DNA of 64,000 nucleotides from Riemerella columbina DSM 16469 (GCF_000374405.1 NZ_KB894219.1:54-64053), one strand, 5' to 3'; positions 1 to 8,134 are shown, counted from the stretch's first letter. Notes: generated by a model from the sequence alone, not told the origin. Numbers and translations: made by a program.

Positions 1-2408
1 GCTTTAAGTTCTGCTAAGGCTTTATCTTTGCTTACAATTTGCCCTGTTTCGTGTTCCTTTCCGTATTTGTCTTTGGCTCTAAGTTTTACCTTGTATTTAC
101 CGTCTTTCCCTTTACTTGCCCGTTCTAAAGCATTGTTTAAAAGCGAAATCCGCTCTTCTAAATCCTTAATAGAATCTTTAGAATATATTTCCGCTAAGGC
201 TTTTTGGTGTTTCTTGGCTTTATCTTTTAAAACATCAATATCTTTATCTGTTACAAGCTCTGATTCTGCTATAAGATTGCCATTTTCTTTTGTTTTTGCT
301 TGCAAAAAATCTTTTTGCTTTTTTAAAGCCTTTTCTCTGTTTTTAGTATAGTTTAAAATATAATCTTCTGGCTTGAATATTCTTATATTCCCCCCATCTT
401 TGTAAGTGTCAACATCTCCCAATATTGTAGCGACATCTTTCCAGCCTACTTGTCCTTTCTTCGCTCTTTCTTTTAACTCATCATTTTTAATTATTTTCCG
501 TTCTACTTCGGTCATCTCTTGGAAATAAGCCATAGCCTCAGCCTGCTTATAGAGTGTTTTGATATATTCTTGTACACTTTTATTTAATTTGCCTGTTTTC
601 GCATCTTCGATTGTTAAGTTTTTAATCTTATTATCCGTTAGTCTTTCGATTTGCCTTAGTATCTTTTCTTTTTGCTCGTTGGTAGTGTTCTCGGACTTAA
701 TGGTAGTAATTAAAGCTTCTATTTTTGCTTTTTTAGTATCTACATCTTGCTTTGTATTTTTCAATGTTTCGTTTAGGCTTTCTTGTAATTCTTGTGCTAA
801 TGTTAGCTGTGAACAAAACTTATACATAACGTATGTTAATTCTACTATTAAAGCGGTTGCTAGTGCATAGGGATTGGCTAATATAGTACTATTAAGTAGC
901 GCTTGTGCCTTCGCTCCAGTACGAAGTGCAAAAGTTTGTAATCTCTGAGCAATAGTTAATCTAGTAGTAGCAATAGTATTTGCATTTTTTGTAGCCACAG
1001 ATAAGGCTTCTTGTGCCGCTTCCACTTTCTTAGCATTTGTACTTACACGCGTCGCGACTGTTTCTAATTCTTTCTGCGTAGTGTAGAATTTAGACGAGGC
1101 GGTCAAAGCTCCTTTTCTTGCTATTTCCGCTTTTTCTTGTGCCTTCAATACAGCGTTTTCTGCTTTTTCAATTCTTTTTGTTGCAATGCTTACCTCTCTA
1201 GCAGTCGCCTCAGCTCCTAGTGCAGATAACTTTTGTTGAGCAGTTAATAACTCCGCTTGAGCGTTGCTTAATACTTGTCTTTTTTCTACTGCTAAGGCAA
1301 TGGCTTTCTGTTTTTTTATATTTAGTGATTGCACTTCCATTTGCAATGCTAAATATTTTTCTTGAGTAGCAATATGCTCTGTGCGGGCTTCTTCTAAGTT
1401 TACTACGGCTTGTTTTTGAGTGACTAAAGCTCTGCCTAATTTCATTTTTTCAGAGATACCCAATAAGGCTATTTCTGATTGAATTGTTTTTTTTGAATAT
1501 TCTTGGGCTACAGTTACAGTAATAAGAGCGGCTTTATATACTCCATATGCAATTACCAATTCTTTAATAGTTTCCATTACCTCTTCGTAATTTTCCACTA
1601 AACCAGCCACCGCATCAATACCACTATTTAAAATCCCTTCGTTACTTTCCCCTATTTTATTCAACATTTGGTCAAAAGCGTCACCCAAATTGGAAATTTT
1701 CCCAGATAAAGATTCGGATTGCTTATCCATCAAGTTAAAGAACATACCGCCCTCGTCCGTAAGGCTAAATAGCACTTCTTTTACATCTTTAAATCCAATT
1801 TTCCCCTCAGACACCATTTTTTGTATTTCGCCTGTGGTCTTACCAAACTTCTTGGCTAATTCTGCTAACATTGGGATTCCCGCTTCTGTAAACTGGCGTA
1901 GGTCATCACCCATTAGTTTTCCTTTAGCCTTAACTTGCCCATAAACCAAATTAATCCGAGAAAGGGGTACACCTAATCCAGCCGCGATATCTCCCATTCG
2001 TTTAAGGGTATCTACAACCTGATTGGCAGGAACTTGAAAAGCGAGTAATTGTTTTGCTCCATTTGACACATCTTGCAATGAAAACGGCGTTTTAGCGGCT
2101 AAATCTACCATTTCACCCATTAAGGCTTTTGCTTTTTCTTTACTTTTGAGCATCGTTCCAAAAGCGATTTCTGTTTTTTGGAATTCCCCTCTAACATTGA
2201 TAAGTTGGCGTACAAACCCCATTAACGCTTGGACAGAAAAATAACTTGCAATACCGATAGATAGATTTTTGAAAGCACTATCCATTCTGGAAGTTTCCTG
2301 TACAGCAAGTCCTGACGCTCTACGAATATCATTGCGTATGCGTTCAATTCCTCTCTCGAAATCGCGAGTGGTTAGTAAGGCGTTGAAATGTAGTGCTCCG
2401 TCGCTCAT
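1..2408 (-). CDS. Phage tail tape measure protein (partial, C-terminus outside window)
   Basis: The frame is open from ATG at 2408 to the window edge, about 802 codons, so only the N-terminal part is seen. It opens MSDGALHFNALLTTRDFERG and has the conserved N-terminal tape-measure region (around residues 60-200, with FSLQDVSNGAKQL and GKLMGDDLRQF). Long Ala/Lys/Glu/Gln-rich helices follow, with a short hydrophobic stretch near residue 510 and then more coiled coil. The family sets tail length and is ejected with the DNA. The start overlaps the stop of the frameshifted tail-chaperone frame by four bases (ATGA), the usual order in siphophages. Tail tip, fibre and lysis genes are expected further left. 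Confidence 0.9.
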   Translation of the reverse strand, partial: MSDGALHFNALLTTRDFERGIERIRNDIRRASGLAVQETSRMDSAFKNLSIGIASYFSVQALMGFVRQLINVRGEFQKTEIAFGTMLKSKEKAKALMGEMVDLAAKTPFSLQDVSNGAKQLLAFQVPANQVVDTLKRMGDIAAGLGVPLSRINLVYGQVKAKGKLMGDDLRQFTEAGIPMLAELAKKFGKTTGEIQKMVSEGKIGFKDVKEVLFSLTDEGGMFFNLMDKQSESLSGKISNLGDAFDQMLNKIGESNEGILNSGIDAVAGLVENYEEVMETIKELVIAYGVYKAALITVTVAQEYSKKTIQSEIALLGISEKMKLGRALVTQKQAVVNLEEARTEHIATQEKYLALQMEVQSLNIKKQKAIALAVEKRQVLSNAQAELLTAQQKLSALGAEATAREVSIATKRIEKAENAVLKAQEKAEIARKGALTASSKFYTTQKELETVATRVSTNAKKVEAAQEALSVATKNANTIATTRLTIAQRLQTFALRTGAKAQALLNSTILANPYALATALIVELTYVMYKFCSQLTLAQELQESLNETLKNTKQDVDTKKAKIEALITTIKSENTTNEQKEKILRQIERLTDNKIKNLTIEDAKTGKLNKSVQEYIKTLYKQAEAMAYFQEMTEVERKIIKNDELKERAKKGQVGWKDVATILGDVDTYKDGGNIRIFKPEDYILNYTKNREKALKKQKDFLQAKTKENGNLIAESELVTDKDIDVLKDKAKKHQKALAEIYSKDSIKDLEERISLLNNALERASKGKDGKYKVKLRAKDKYGKEHETGQIVSKDKALAELK

Positions 2409-3093
2409 TTTTTTATCTTCTTGTTTAGTTGTTCTATATGCTTTTTAAAGTCCTCTGCGGTTTGCTCGGTCAATACTTTATTCTTTCTCTTGTTTGGTTT
2501 TTCTTTGACTTGTCTTGGCATATCTGCCAATATCCTTAAGACTATCCCCCAAGGGACTTCCCACATCAATTCTCGATAGGAAAATCCTACTTCTTTCATA
2601 ATCATTCCTATGTTGCCATAGAGCGTTTGGAGACCTTTTGTTACCCATCTATCAGCGTCTCCGTCGTCGGTGTCCTCGGCGTGGTCATCGTCATTGTCCC
2701 GATCAATCTGATAGAGGATATAAAATTTGCTAAATCATACATTTGTAGGATAGCGACGCATATATTCATCGCATCTTTAGGTCTTAAATGCTGTTTTAGT
2801 TCTTCTGCTAAAGTTTCTGTTTTGGTTTCTATGTCTTGTTTGTTTCCTAACACACAAACTGCGATAAATCGCATCATCGGTTCTACATTCTGATTGAGTT
2901 CATTGATTAGTGAGTTAGTATCTTCACTTACTAAGTTGAACTTTAAATCCACCGCATATTTGTTGGCGTGTAGGATAGTCCCATAGGTCATCGGTTTGAT
3001 ATGATATTCATTCTCACCAGCATTAAACACAAACCCTTTTTCGATGAGTAACTCCGCTTCTTTTTGCTCTAATAAAACCTGTTCTTTATTCAT
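2405..3093 (-). CDS. Tail assembly chaperone, -1 frameshift fusion product
   Basis: The ORF beginning MIMKEVGFSYREL at 2605 is open upstream without a stop to 2735, overlapping the short chaperone gene. In that overlap the 0-frame holds a canonical X XXY YYZ slippery heptamer, A AAT TTT (complement of 2722-2728). A -1 slip there would give about 229 residues: 124 from the 0-frame, then YILYQIDRDNDDD, an acidic linker, and the C-terminal part ending EQLNKKIKK at 2405. This is the gpG/gpGT arrangement of long-tailed phages. The heptamer and open frames are seen directly; the slippage is inferred. Independent translation of the last 66 residues from ATG 2605 remains possible. Confidence 0.65.
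2641..3093 (-). CDS. Tail assembly chaperone, short (0-frame) product
   Basis: This 150-residue protein lies between tail tube and tape measure, the place of lambda gpG-type chaperones that coat the tape measure during tail assembly. I start it at the ATG beginning MNKEQVLLEQKEAELL. The longer reading from 3126 begins inside a terminator hairpin and adds an unlikely hydrophobic leader. It is mostly helical with no transmembrane segment. The normal frame ends in a low-complexity Thr-rich tail (TMTMTTPRTPTTETLIDG), while the -1 frame through the same stretch gives an acidic linker into the next ORF. Function is assigned mainly from position and the frameshift arrangement. Confidence 0.7.
   Translation of the reverse strand: MNKEQVLLEQKEAELLIEKGFVFNAGENEYHIKPMTYGTILHANKYAVDLKFNLVSEDTNSLINELNQNVEPMMRFIAVCVLGNKQDIETKTETLAEELKQHLRPKDAMNICVAILQMYDLANFISSIRLIGTMTMTTPRTPTTETLIDG
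2722..2728 (-). promoter_or_regulatory. Putative -1 ribosomal frameshift slippery site
   Basis: The minus-strand sequence is A AAT TTT, in register with the 0-frame Asn-Phe codons of the tail chaperone. Both tRNAs can re-pair one base back (AAA, TTT). It lies inside the region where the downstream frame is already open. Confidence 0.6.
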
Positions 3094-3104
3094 AGTTTTT
3101 AAGT

Positions 3105-3143
3105 AAAAAAGCCACCACATAAGCATAGTTAGAGGTGGCTTTT
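3105..3143 (-). terminator. Rho-independent terminator between tail tube and tail chaperone genes
   Basis: Read on the minus strand, the stem AAAAGCCACC / GGTGGCTTTT encloses a 17-nt loop and is followed by a T run. It lies directly downstream of the tail tube gene. It probably lowers transcription into the chaperone and tape measure genes, which are needed in smaller amounts. This is why the chaperone start was moved downstream of the hairpin. Confidence 0.8.
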
Positions 3144-3165
3144 GTTTATTGAGTTTTCAAGGTTT

Positions 3166-3666
3166 TTATTTTTCCATATAGGTAATTGCGTCCACACCCT
3201 CTTTGGTTGGTAGTTGCACGGTAATTACAACCTGCATTGTCAATACATTGTCCGTTCCGATTTGACCGCCCAAAGGTTTAGCATTCACTTTTCCGTTAGG
3301 AATTTGAATGTTGTACCCCTCTTTAGTTTTAATCAAAAAAGAGCGTTCAATATTAGGTCTACTCACTGGTGGTGAGTAACTTTTCTTCCCTGATGCGTTC
3401 TTCACTGTACCACCGAGGTAATATGCCTGTGTTTCCAAAGACGGATTGGCAACCTCAAATTTCAAGGTCGTTTCAGAGTCGTTTTTACCGATAGGTAATC
3501 GTTTTCCTTTTTCCTCTGTTTCTATCCAGTTGATAGTTTCATCGCTCGTTTCTAAGGTTGCTGTACCTTTGAGCGTTTCGTCGTGTTCTGTTAAGGCAGT
3601 ACCCATACCGCCATCTGTCGCTTTTTCCCCTGATAAGAGTTGGGCTATTCCAAATGTCCAAGCCAT
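3166..3666 (-). CDS. Phage major tail tube protein
   Basis: This 166-residue protein opens MAWTFGIAQLLSGEKATDGG and is rich in beta-strand-prone, Thr/Gly/Lys segments, typical of major tail proteins that stack into the tube. It lies between the tail terminator-like gene and a terminator followed by the tail chaperones, exactly the siphophage order. No catalytic motif is visible. The strong terminator after it fits a protein made in many copies. The tube role is inferred from size, composition and position rather than a diagnostic motif. Confidence 0.75.
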   Translation of the reverse strand: MAWTFGIAQLLSGEKATDGGMGTALTEHDETLKGTATLETSDETINWIETEEKGKRLPIGKNDSETTLKFEVANPSLETQAYYLGGTVKNASGKKSYSPPVSRPNIERSFLIKTKEGYNIQIPNGKVNAKPLGGQIGTDNVLTMQVVITVQLPTKEGVDAITYMEK

Positions 3667-3678
3667 TGTGTTTAATTT

Positions 3679-4080
3679 TTATTGGTTAATAGTTCTTGTT
3701 TTTAGTCTTATGACTGACACCCATTCCTGAGCGCCTTGTACTTTATAATTTCGTTGGTATTCTATGTCTATGTAAGTTTTCTTATCAGCGATGTAGTAAT
3801 CCTTAAACAAAGGCATTAGTAACTTTGTAGCATCGTTAAGAAGTTTGAGATTTGGCAAATGGCTATGCCCATCAAAAAGATTTTTAGCATAGATATTGAC
3901 TAACACAACCGACTCTTGGAGTGTGGTATTTGGCACGGATAAAGCACCAATAACCACATCGTTTTTGTCGCTGTTAAATGGTCTTTCCCCTAAATAAACA
4001 TCGCCGTCTATAATTGTTCTGATGCTTCCAGAGGAAACCATCTTATAAACTAAACTTGCTAATTCTAATGAGGTTATCAT
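3679..4080 (-). CDS. Probable tail terminator / tail completion protein
   Basis: The 133-residue protein starts MITSLELASLVYKMVSSG and overlaps the gp10-like gene before it by four bases. A short N-terminal helix followed by alternating strands ending VSVIRLKTRTINQ fits the alpha/beta tail-terminator class (lambda gpU, SPP1 gp17 and DUF3168-like proteins), which caps the finished tail tube. I rely on synteny between gp10-like and tail tube genes; no diagnostic residues can be named. Confidence 0.6.
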   Translation of the reverse strand: MITSLELASLVYKMVSSGSIRTIIDGDVYLGERPFNSDKNDVVIGALSVPNTTLQESVVLVNIYAKNLFDGHSHLPNLKLLNDATKLLMPLFKDYYIADKKTYIDIEYQRNYKVQGAQEWVSVIRLKTRTINQ

Positions 4081-4559
4081 AATCCTTCTTTTCTTCTCAT
4101 TGCTTCTATAATTCCTTTGGCTACTCGGTTGATTTGGCTTTTAGCAAAGGTTTCCGCAGGTTTTAAAACATCCAAGTGATGTACATCTTCTACATAACTT
4201 GCGTAGTTCATTCCTGCAACTACAATAAGAGCATAGCCCTCTGTAAATTCTTCTGCTAATTTCTTAGCCAACGCTTCGCCAACTTCCTCGCCTTTAGGAC
4301 CATTAGGGTCAAAATCTTTTCCTCTCTCGTCTGCCTTAAAGAAACTATCCCTAATTTTCCCATTGATTACTACTACATAGCCTATTGAGTTTCTAAGGTT
4401 TGCCGTTTGGTCTTGATAGGTATTGAGCGTTCTTGCAAGAACCACACAGTGCATTCCTAAATGGTTGAGATTTCTGCGTAAAAGATTTTCTAACTGCCTT
4501 TTCTTTTGCTGCATATAGGCTTCCAAACTCGCCATATCAAAGTTGGCTTCTATACCCAT
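4077..4559 (-). CDS. HK97 gp10-like head-tail joining protein
   Basis: The N-terminal coiled coil (MASLEAYMQQKKRQLENLLRR region) is followed by the recognisable gp10 pattern: an Arg/Asn-rich segment TANLRNSIGYVV, then GYALIVVAGMNYASYVEDVHHLDVLKPAE near residues 120-145. Such proteins sit at the head-tail interface or act in tail completion. I prefer the ATG at 4559 (MGIEANFDM), three codons inside the longest frame, because it reduces the overlap with the upstream gene; the start is not certain. The stop overlaps the next start by four bases, so the genes are translationally coupled. Confidence 0.7.
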   Translation of the reverse strand: MGIEANFDMASLEAYMQQKKRQLENLLRRNLNHLGMHCVVLARTLNTYQDQTANLRNSIGYVVVINGKIRDSFFKADERGKDFDPNGPKGEEVGEALAKKLAEEFTEGYALIVVAGMNYASYVEDVHHLDVLKPAETFAKSQINRVAKGIIEAMRRKEGL

Positions 4560-4870
4560 AATCTGCAATGCAATTGAGCGGTTGAAAATCGTATCACATG
4601 ACCTACAAGCTTTGTGTTAGACCCCTCTAACACCTTTATTTTTGTGTTTGCAGATATTTCAGGGGTTCCAATAGGCATTACCACTTTAGACGCATATTTC
4701 AAGGCTTCCCCAGATTCTGTGGCAACGATATTCCCTGCACCAGCAGGTATATCTCTACATTTTGAATGAAACACCCATTGCTCGGTTGAGGGAATAGGAA
4801 AGCCATTCTCATCTCTACTGCCTGCGGTGGTTTGCATTATATATAAGTCATAAGGATATTGCTTAATCAT
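4550..4870 (-). CDS. Probable head closure / head-tail adaptor protein
   Basis: The 106-residue protein contains an all-beta pattern: YDLYIMQTTAGSRDENGFPIP, then ALKYASKVVMPIGTPEISANTKIKVLEG, then VGHVIRFSTAQLHCRLWV. The central 'treated as a measured quantity, then column' layout resembles SPP1 gp16-like stoppers that close the head after packaging. It overlaps both neighbours, which places it firmly in the connector operon. Family assignment is by fold-like pattern and order only. Confidence 0.6.
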   Translation of the reverse strand: MIKQYPYDLYIMQTTAGSRDENGFPIPSTEQWVFHSKCRDIPAGAGNIVATESGEALKYASKVVMPIGTPEISANTKIKVLEGSNTKLVGHVIRFSTAQLHCRLWV

Positions 4871-5199
4871 GCTAAAAAACTCACATCTTTTACCTCGTTT
4901 GCTCCGTCGCTCAGTCGATTAGAAATCCCCAATCGCTTACACTCCATAGCATACCAATTCATTATACTTTTTCGATCATACTTTATAGAATAGTCATCTT
5001 CTGTTACATCTGGTGTAATCAGTAGGTTTAGGATTATTTCTAAAAAGTTTTTGTCCAACTCTTTGGCATCATCTGGAAGCACTATTGTGTTCTCATCTAA
5101 TGCATTAGAAAGAAGAAAGACCTTTAAACTTTCATCAGGCATTGTAATACCTAATGTTCTCATCTTCGCTAAGAAATAATCCTTTACCGTTACTGACAT
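4867..5199 (-). CDS. Probable head-tail connector (gp6-like adaptor)
   Basis: The 110-residue protein is mainly helical (MSVTVKDYFLAKMRTLGI, then LEIILNLLITPDVTE and KSIMNWYAMECKRLGI). It is the first gene after the major capsid gene, the place of HK97 gp6/SPP1 gp15 adaptors that bind the portal. It ends four bases into the next start. No motif is decisive, so the function is inferred from size, helicity and order. Confidence 0.55.
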   Translation of the reverse strand: MSVTVKDYFLAKMRTLGITMPDESLKVFLLSNALDENTIVLPDDAKELDKNFLEIILNLLITPDVTEDDYSIKYDRKSIMNWYAMECKRLGISNRLSDGANEVKDVSFLA

Positions 5200-5226
5200 C
5201 CTAAAATTATGAAAGGTTTAAAATGA

Positions 5227-6309
5227 TTACTTTTCTGTGGTTAGAATACGAATACTATTGATCGCTTCAATTACTGGCCACGCGTTACACTCTGCCTTTG
5301 TGTATTCTCTAAATGGCTCGTTTTGTTTCCACTTAGACACTAATACACGCCCTGAGTTTGCATACTTAATATGTTCCACAGGGTTCATTTCCTCAACTGC
5401 CAAAGCGTTTTTAATCACACCTAATTTTCCATCAGGAATAAACGCAATATTTTTAGCCTCAAAAGGACTTGTAATTGTTGGCACTCCGTTTTTCTCAACA
5501 GAAACTTTCTTGTCTACAACTTCAAATACAGGCATTTCTGATTCTGCCATATATTTGTTTAATCTGCTAAGAGTTAGCGGTGCTGTTTCCGCTGATGTAG
5601 AAGCTTTTGTCAAACCAAAGAAAGCACCGAGAGTATCACGGACTTCTTTCGTTCTCATCATTTCCAACATTTTAGTCTTCGTGATTAAGACCTTAGCCAC
5701 ATCACTATTAGAAGCATTCACTATATTCTGAATATCTTGGATAGGCGTTGCATTATTGGCATCACTCCAAGAGGTGCTAACCGTAGTTTTGTTTTCAGAA
5801 GGCATCTGAAGGTCAATATCAGGCACGATAATACCATCAGGGTTATTATCAATGTTGATATCAATTTTCCCCGTAGAAACCGCTTGTAATGCCAAATAGT
5901 CAATTCTGTTATAAACAGCATCAACCACCTTTTTTACATCGTCCCAAATCAATTTTAGGGCTTGCATCTTCTTTTGTTGGTCTTTTACCCCTGGCATATT
6001 CAATAAGGACATATAGTGTCTGTATTGATTTTCGTTTAGCGGTATCATTCGCTTAATCGCAGGAATTTCTCCTGTAATTTTTGCCAATGCCTCACGAGTT
6101 GCCAAAGGCGTTTCAGAATCCCTCGCTACAACTGTTGCCATTGCATTGATTACCGCTTCCCCCAATACAGAGGTATAGTCTAATGAAATCTGAGGGGTGT
6201 CCCAATCAAAATATTTCGTAAACCAAGGTTGGTTAAACTTGTCTTGTCTTGTGTCTATGAGCGTTTGCATGTTTTCTGCATATGCTCCGAATACTGATAA
6301 TTCTGCCAT
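5227..6309 (-). CDS. Phage major capsid protein
   Basis: The 360-residue protein begins MAELSVFGAYAENMQTLIDT and includes PWFTKYFDWDTPQISLDYTS and a C-terminal segment with VEHIKYANSGRVLVSKWKQNEPFREYTKAECNAWPV, as in lambda gpE-like capsid proteins of Bacteroidota phages. Its length suits an HK97-fold shell protein. A decoration-like protein and a scaffold-like protein lie directly upstream and connector genes directly downstream. It should be the most abundant late protein. No separate maturation protease gene is visible in this window. Confidence 0.8.
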   Translation of the reverse strand: MAELSVFGAYAENMQTLIDTRQDKFNQPWFTKYFDWDTPQISLDYTSVLGEAVINAMATVVARDSETPLATREALAKITGEIPAIKRMIPLNENQYRHYMSLLNMPGVKDQQKKMQALKLIWDDVKKVVDAVYNRIDYLALQAVSTGKIDINIDNNPDGIIVPDIDLQMPSENKTTVSTSWSDANNATPIQDIQNIVNASNSDVAKVLITKTKMLEMMRTKEVRDTLGAFFGLTKASTSAETAPLTLSRLNKYMAESEMPVFEVVDKKVSVEKNGVPTITSPFEAKNIAFIPDGKLGVIKNALAVEEMNPVEHIKYANSGRVLVSKWKQNEPFREYTKAECNAWPVIEAINSIRILTTEK

Positions 6310-6327
6310 TATTCCTTAGTTTTAAGA

Positions 6328-6684
6328 TTAATAAGATTGAGAAAAGATTATAAGTCCCTTTAATTTCTCTTTGATTTGTGGTGTTATACCAGTGATACGC
6401 TTTTCATATGCCGTTCCTCTTGTTACCACCGTTAAAGGGGCATTTTCCCCAATTATGATATCGTCATATAACATTCCTCCTACATCTGTTCCATCTGCTT
6501 TCGCTTTCTTAGCAATTCGAGTGGTCTCATCAAATGCTATCGGTGTTCCTGCAGGAAGAATATCCCCAACAGTGAGTCCAGTTTTGTTTAAAGAGAAACC
6601 ACCTTTTGCAGTTTCCAAAACTTTTGCCCACACAGGAATACTTCTGCTTTCCGACACCTTTTTAGGTTCTAAATATTTTCCCAT
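6328..6684 (-). CDS. Probable head decoration protein
   Basis: The 118-residue protein MGKYLEPKKVSESRSIPVWA contains a compact beta-rich core (LTVGDILPAGTPIAFDETTRIAKKAKADG, then PLTVVTRGTAYEKRI). This recalls the lambda gpD-type decoration fold and other head-stabilising proteins, which have repeated 'PAGTPV'-like turns. It sits immediately upstream of the major capsid gene, as gpD does. It has no signal peptide or membrane segment. The call rests on composition and synteny. Confidence 0.6.
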   Translation of the reverse strand: MGKYLEPKKVSESRSIPVWAKVLETAKGGFSLNKTGLTVGDILPAGTPIAFDETTRIAKKAKADGTDVGGMLYDDIIIGENAPLTVVTRGTAYEKRITGITPQIKEKLKGLIIFSQSY

Positions 6685-6696
6685 GATTGTTCGTTT

Positions 6697-7308
6697 TTAA
6701 TAATGTTTATTGAATTCGTCAATATCATTCTTGATTGCAGTATTGCTTACGCTGTTACCCGTTGGCGACATTGGTGGGAAACCATTTCCTGCGTTGTTTG
6801 AAACCCTTTCTTTTACGATTTCCTCATAAATCTCCGCTTGCTTAGTCACAAACTCATTTAATGATTCTTCGTTGTCAAAGTTTCTACCGAACATTGCAGA
6901 TTCTATTTCCTTATCTGTCATCTTAAGGTCTTTCAACCTTACCACGGCTTTCTCATTCAAAGATTTTACTACTTGACCTTTCTCAATATTGTCAAGGCGT
7001 TCCAAAATCTTTTTTAGATAATCGTTGTTTTTTGGTTCAGATTGGTCTTTGTCTGCCCCAGACTTCTTATCAGGTACTTGTTCTTTCTTCACTTTCTCTA
7101 CTGCCGAGGTTACTCTTGTGTCTATTTCAGACTGTAACACCTTTGCTAAGGATTCGTAGTTTTTACATTGTTCGATGATTTCCTCTGCTGTTGAGTTTTC
7201 TGTATAAGAACCCTCAATCAACTTGGTAATTTCGCCCAATGTGCTTTCAGAAAGCCCAAACTTTGTAAAATGAGCCTTGATAATTCGTAAAAATTCTGCT
7301 TTTGTCAT
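6697..7308 (-). CDS. Probable capsid scaffolding protein
   Basis: The 203-residue protein MTKAEFLRIIKAHFTKFG is strongly helical and charged. It has a predicted coiled coil around residues 55-110 (VTSAVEKVKKEQV, then DYLKKILERLDNIEKGQ) and a flexible Pro/Asn-rich stretch near the end (GNGFPPMSPTGNSVSN). It is the first gene of the capsid block, which is the normal location of scaffolds. The promoter and a palindromic operator lie just upstream at 7331-7370. Scaffolding is inferred from composition and location. Confidence 0.6.
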   Translation of the reverse strand: MTKAEFLRIIKAHFTKFGLSESTLGEITKLIEGSYTENSTAEEIIEQCKNYESLAKVLQSEIDTRVTSAVEKVKKEQVPDKKSGADKDQSEPKNNDYLKKILERLDNIEKGQVVKSLNEKAVVRLKDLKMTDKEIESAMFGRNFDNEESLNEFVTKQAEIYEEIVKERVSNNAGNGFPPMSPTGNSVSNTAIKNDIDEFNKHY

Positions 7309-7330
7309 TTGTAAATGATATTAATTTGCT

Positions 7331-7369
7331 CAAAGATACGCTTGTGTTCCCATTGGGAACAAGTTAAGT
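7331..7369 (-). promoter_or_regulatory. Promoter with embedded palindromic operator for the capsid/tail operon
   Basis: On the minus strand a TTG -33 element is followed after 21 nt by TATCTTTG (complement of 7331-7338), an exact TAnnTTTG -7 box, 23 nt before the scaffold ATG. Between the two elements is the near-perfect palindrome TGTTCCCAATGGGAACA (complement of 7345-7361). A protein bound there would block sigma contact, so this looks like an operator. Close relatives of the site occur at 16426 and 18871. Confidence 0.75.
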
Positions 7370-7424
7370 AATTGATTATATGTATTTTTATATTTTTATA
7401 TGATAACTTATTTTATTTTTATAG

Positions 7425-7454
7425 TTGATATATCAAATATATTTACTATTTTTG
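7425..7454 (+). promoter_or_regulatory. Promoter for the plus-strand accessory gene at 7482
   Basis: A TTG (7425-7427) is separated by 19 nt from TATTTTTG (7447-7454), a full match to the Bacteroidota TTG-N19-TAnnTTTG promoter. The ATG of the next gene is 27 nt downstream. It is divergent from the capsid-operon promoter, so this gene can be expressed when the late operon is silent. Confidence 0.75.
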
Positions 7455-7481
7455 CATATAGATAACTTGTTATAAAAATAT

Positions 7482-7856
7482 ATGAACAAAGCAGAAAAAT
7501 TAATTGAAAGAATCAGTAAGCAAGTAACTGATTTAAAAAATAAAGAATCAGAACTAAAAGCGAGATTGCTTTCCAATTTCTATGGGTATTTTGATGTACA
7601 TTCAGAAAACCTTTTAAAAACACAGGTGTTGATTGGCGAATATGAGAGGACTTTAAATTATATTTCTGTTGCTAATTCTGGGGATATAGAAAAATATTTA
7701 ATGCAGAGAAGACAAGTAATCCTCAATTCTCTTATGGAAGATAGTCTTTCTGGTGTTAGTTCAAATCAATATTATAACCTAAAGTACATCAGTACAATAG
7801 AGGTAAATAGAAAAATAGCCTATGAGTTATACAATTGGCTATCCATTTTGAAATAG
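7482..7856 (+). CDS. Small helical protein of unknown function (candidate immunity protein)
   Basis: The 124-residue protein begins MNKAEKLIERISKQVTDLKN, is highly charged and helical, and ends YELYNWLSILK. It has no signal peptide or membrane segment, and I do not recognise a family. It runs against the late operon and has its own strong promoter. It is the first of two genes between the scaffold and the 3' end of the toxin-like MuF gene. A neutralising partner for the MuF toxin domain would be expected about here and would need expression in the lysogen. That role is only an inference from context; a generic accessory gene is the alternative. Confidence 0.65.
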   Translation: MNKAEKLIERISKQVTDLKNKESELKARLLSNFYGYFDVHSENLLKTQVLIGEYERTLNYISVANSGDIEKYLMQRRQVILNSLMEDSLSGVSSNQYYNLKYISTIEVNRKIAYELYNWLSILK

Positions 7857-7874
7857 AAAATGGGAAATTATCCT

Positions 7875-7882
7875 TACTTTTG
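7875..7882 (+). promoter_or_regulatory. Promoter -7 box for the gene at 7887
   Basis: TACTTTTG matches TAnnTTTG and ends four bases before the ATG at 7887. Transcription would begin at or next to the start codon, so the message is probably leaderless. A TTG at 7848-7850 is 24 nt upstream, slightly outside the usual spacing. Confidence 0.55.
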
Positions 7883-7886
7883 TGGT

Positions 7887-8114
7887 ATGAAAGAAACCAC
7901 AATATATCACATTAGGTTTTTCGAACCAGTTGAAGGAAAAAAAGACTATTACTTTGGTAGTATTTCCGCCATATTCAGCCGATTTAAGACTGAGCAAGTA
8001 GGGGTGGCAACTTCTACATTGTATAATCTTAAAATGGACTTTGGCGATGAACACCGCACAAAATATTGCACCATCAAAAAAGAAAAATTGATACGAAAAA
8101 CTAAGGATAATTAG
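7887..8114 (+). CDS. Small phage protein of unknown function
   Basis: I choose the ATG at 7887 (MKETTIYHIRFFEPVEGKKD, 75 residues) rather than the one nine codons upstream, because a TAnnTTTG box lies immediately before it and the upstream codons would fall inside the promoter. The protein has a strand-rich start (YHIRFFEP, then DYYFGSISAIFSRF) and a basic tail. Similar short proteins appear to recur in Bacteroidota prophages, but I cannot name a function. It is a second candidate partner for the MuF toxin domain, being convergent with that gene. Confidence 0.6.
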   Translation: MKETTIYHIRFFEPVEGKKDYYFGSISAIFSRFKTEQVGVATSTLYNLKMDFGDEHRTKYCTIKKEKLIRKTKDN

Positions 8115-8122
8115 AAATTTTG

Positions 8123-8130
8123 TATATTTG
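8123..8130 (+). promoter_or_regulatory. Promoter -7 box of the structured RNA
   Basis: TATATTTG is an exact TAnnTTTG match placed nine bases after the stop of the 75-residue gene. I see no TTG at the ideal -33 spacing, so strength is uncertain. Downstream is a structured stretch ending in a terminator, without an ORF. Confidence 0.55.
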
Positions 8131-8134
8131 CATT

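Noticed and set aside
3094-3126. Longer start of the tail chaperone (MLMWWLFYLKT...)
   Set aside because: These codons lie inside the terminator hairpin and would add an implausible hydrophobic leader.
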